Below are positions 4,978 to 5,503 of a stretch of 5,503 bases of DNA, in pieces; position 1 is the stretch's first letter; each line of letters opens with the position of its first letter. The notes under the pieces were generated by a model. That model was given only the letters and a program-made list of their open reading frames with translations. It searched no databases and was not told the origin of the DNA. Position numbers and translations under genes: made by a program. Source of the stretch: Limnohabitans sp. (GTDB lineage Bacteria > Pseudomonadota > Gammaproteobacteria > Burkholderiales > Burkholderiaceae_C); assembly GCA_024641725.1 (NCBI GenBank), contig JAHECM010000035.1:1-5503 (forward strand). Direction: 5' to 3'.

Positions 4978-5503
4978 ATGCGCATTGACCAATTGATCGT
5001 GGAGCGGGGCATGGCGAGCACCCGCTCGCAGGCCCAGCGACTCATCGCCGCTGGCGTGCAGTGGCGCTTGGGCACGGGGGCGTTCAAGCGCGTCGCCAAA
5101 AACGGCGACGAGGTGCCTGACGCTGCCGAGGTGCAGTTGCTCGACGATGCCGAGGCGCGTTATGTCTCGCGAGGCGGTCTCAAGCTCGAAGGCGCTTTGC
5201 GCGAGGCGGCCTGGTCGGTCGCGGGCTGGCGCTGCTTGGACGTGGGTCAAAGCACCGGCGGCTTCACCGACTGTTTGCTCCAGCAGGGCGCGGCCCAGGT
5301 GGTGGGCATTGACGTGGGACACGCCCAAGTGCACCCGCAGATCCAGGCGGACGATCGGGTGGTGTGCATCGAGGGGGTGAACGCCCGCGAGTTGGAACCC
5401 GACGACGAGCGCATCCCGGATGCCGAGCAGGGCTTTGACCTGTTGGTGGGTGATGTGTCTTTCATCTCGCTCACCTTGGTGTTGCCGGGGGTGGTGCCTT
5501 TTC
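4978..5503 (+). CDS. tlyA: TlyA family rRNA 2'-O-methyltransferase / hemolysin A, N-terminal part (cut by window edge)
   Basis: The frame is open from ATG 4978 to the right edge: 175 residues, of about 250-270 usual. An N-terminal S4 RNA-binding domain (RIDQLIVERGMASTRSQAQRLIAAG, about 2-26, extending to about 60) precedes YVSRGGLKL at 62-70, whose Lys69 matches the catalytic lysine of the family. A Rossmann methyltransferase domain follows, with SAM motif I LDVGQSTGGFTDCLL at 87-101, IDVGHAQVHPQI after it, and the catalytic-region GDVSFISL at 158-165. The usual motif is DVGAST; here it is DVGQST, a mild variant. Mycobacterial TlyA methylates ribose 2'-OH groups of 16S and 23S rRNA; the target of this homologue is not known from sequence. 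It starts 11 bases after the ahcY stop. Its Shine-Dalgarno is unclear (AGGG directly next to the ATG), so translation may be coupled and transcription shared with ahcY. In related genomes metF often lies nearby, but it is not visible here. Confidence 0.93.
   Translation, partial: MRIDQLIVERGMASTRSQAQRLIAAGVQWRLGTGAFKRVAKNGDEVPDAAEVQLLDDAEARYVSRGGLKLEGALREAAWSVAGWRCLDVGQSTGGFTDCLLQQGAAQVVGIDVGHAQVHPQIQADDRVVCIEGVNARELEPDDERIPDAEQGFDLLVGDVSFISLTLVLPGVVPF

Noticed and set aside
1..5503. Search for CRISPR arrays, tRNA or rRNA genes, insertion sequences and prophage genes
   Set aside because: No regularly spaced repeats, no cloverleaf or rRNA-like stretch, no transposase or terminal inverted repeats were seen. 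The only mobile-type signal is the single REP-like palindrome.

Overview
The window looks like chromosomal DNA from a betaproteobacterium of the Burkholderiales, most likely Comamonadaceae (a Limnohabitans-, Rhodoferax- or Acidovorax-like genome). The evidence is the high GC content, the frequent TTG and GCC codons, the form of AhcY (477 residues, with the bacterial insertion), an S-adenosylhomocysteine (SAH) riboswitch in front of ahcY, and the arrangement of genes. The genus is a guess.

Left part, minus strand (1-3119): prfC (peptide chain release factor 3, GTG start at 3119) is followed after 5 bases by a HAD-IIB type phosphatase of unknown substrate. After a further 137 bases comes the N-terminal 186 residues of a protein that resembles a Burkholderiales class I SAM-dependent methyltransferase family and runs off the left edge. 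The first two genes form a translationally tight pair; the third may be in the same transcript or have its own promoter.

Centre (3120-3532, 413 bases without a gene): this is a divergent control region. From left to right it holds a weak candidate prfC promoter (minus strand), a REP-like palindrome with a GTAG foot, a 12-base-period direct repeat joined to an 8-base inverted repeat, a perfect TATAAT -10 box, an SAH riboswitch aptamer that starts almost at the predicted transcription start, an intrinsic-terminator-like hairpin sharing bases with the aptamer pseudoknot, a second hairpin, and a good Shine-Dalgarno sequence.

Right part, plus strand (3533-5503): ahcY (adenosylhomocysteinase) is followed 11 bases later by the start of tlyA (S4-domain rRNA 2'-O-methyltransferase, hemolysin A family), cut by the right edge. 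AhcY removes SAH, the product and inhibitor of SAM-dependent methyltransferases; TlyA is such a methyltransferase, and the cut gene at the left edge probably is too. The riboswitch is expected to switch ahcY, and probably tlyA behind it, on when SAH accumulates. The most notable content is this riboswitch with a readable transcription-termination platform under a promoter that lacks a recognisable -35 box. Apart from that I see housekeeping genes and no mobile element, CRISPR array, tRNA or rRNA.
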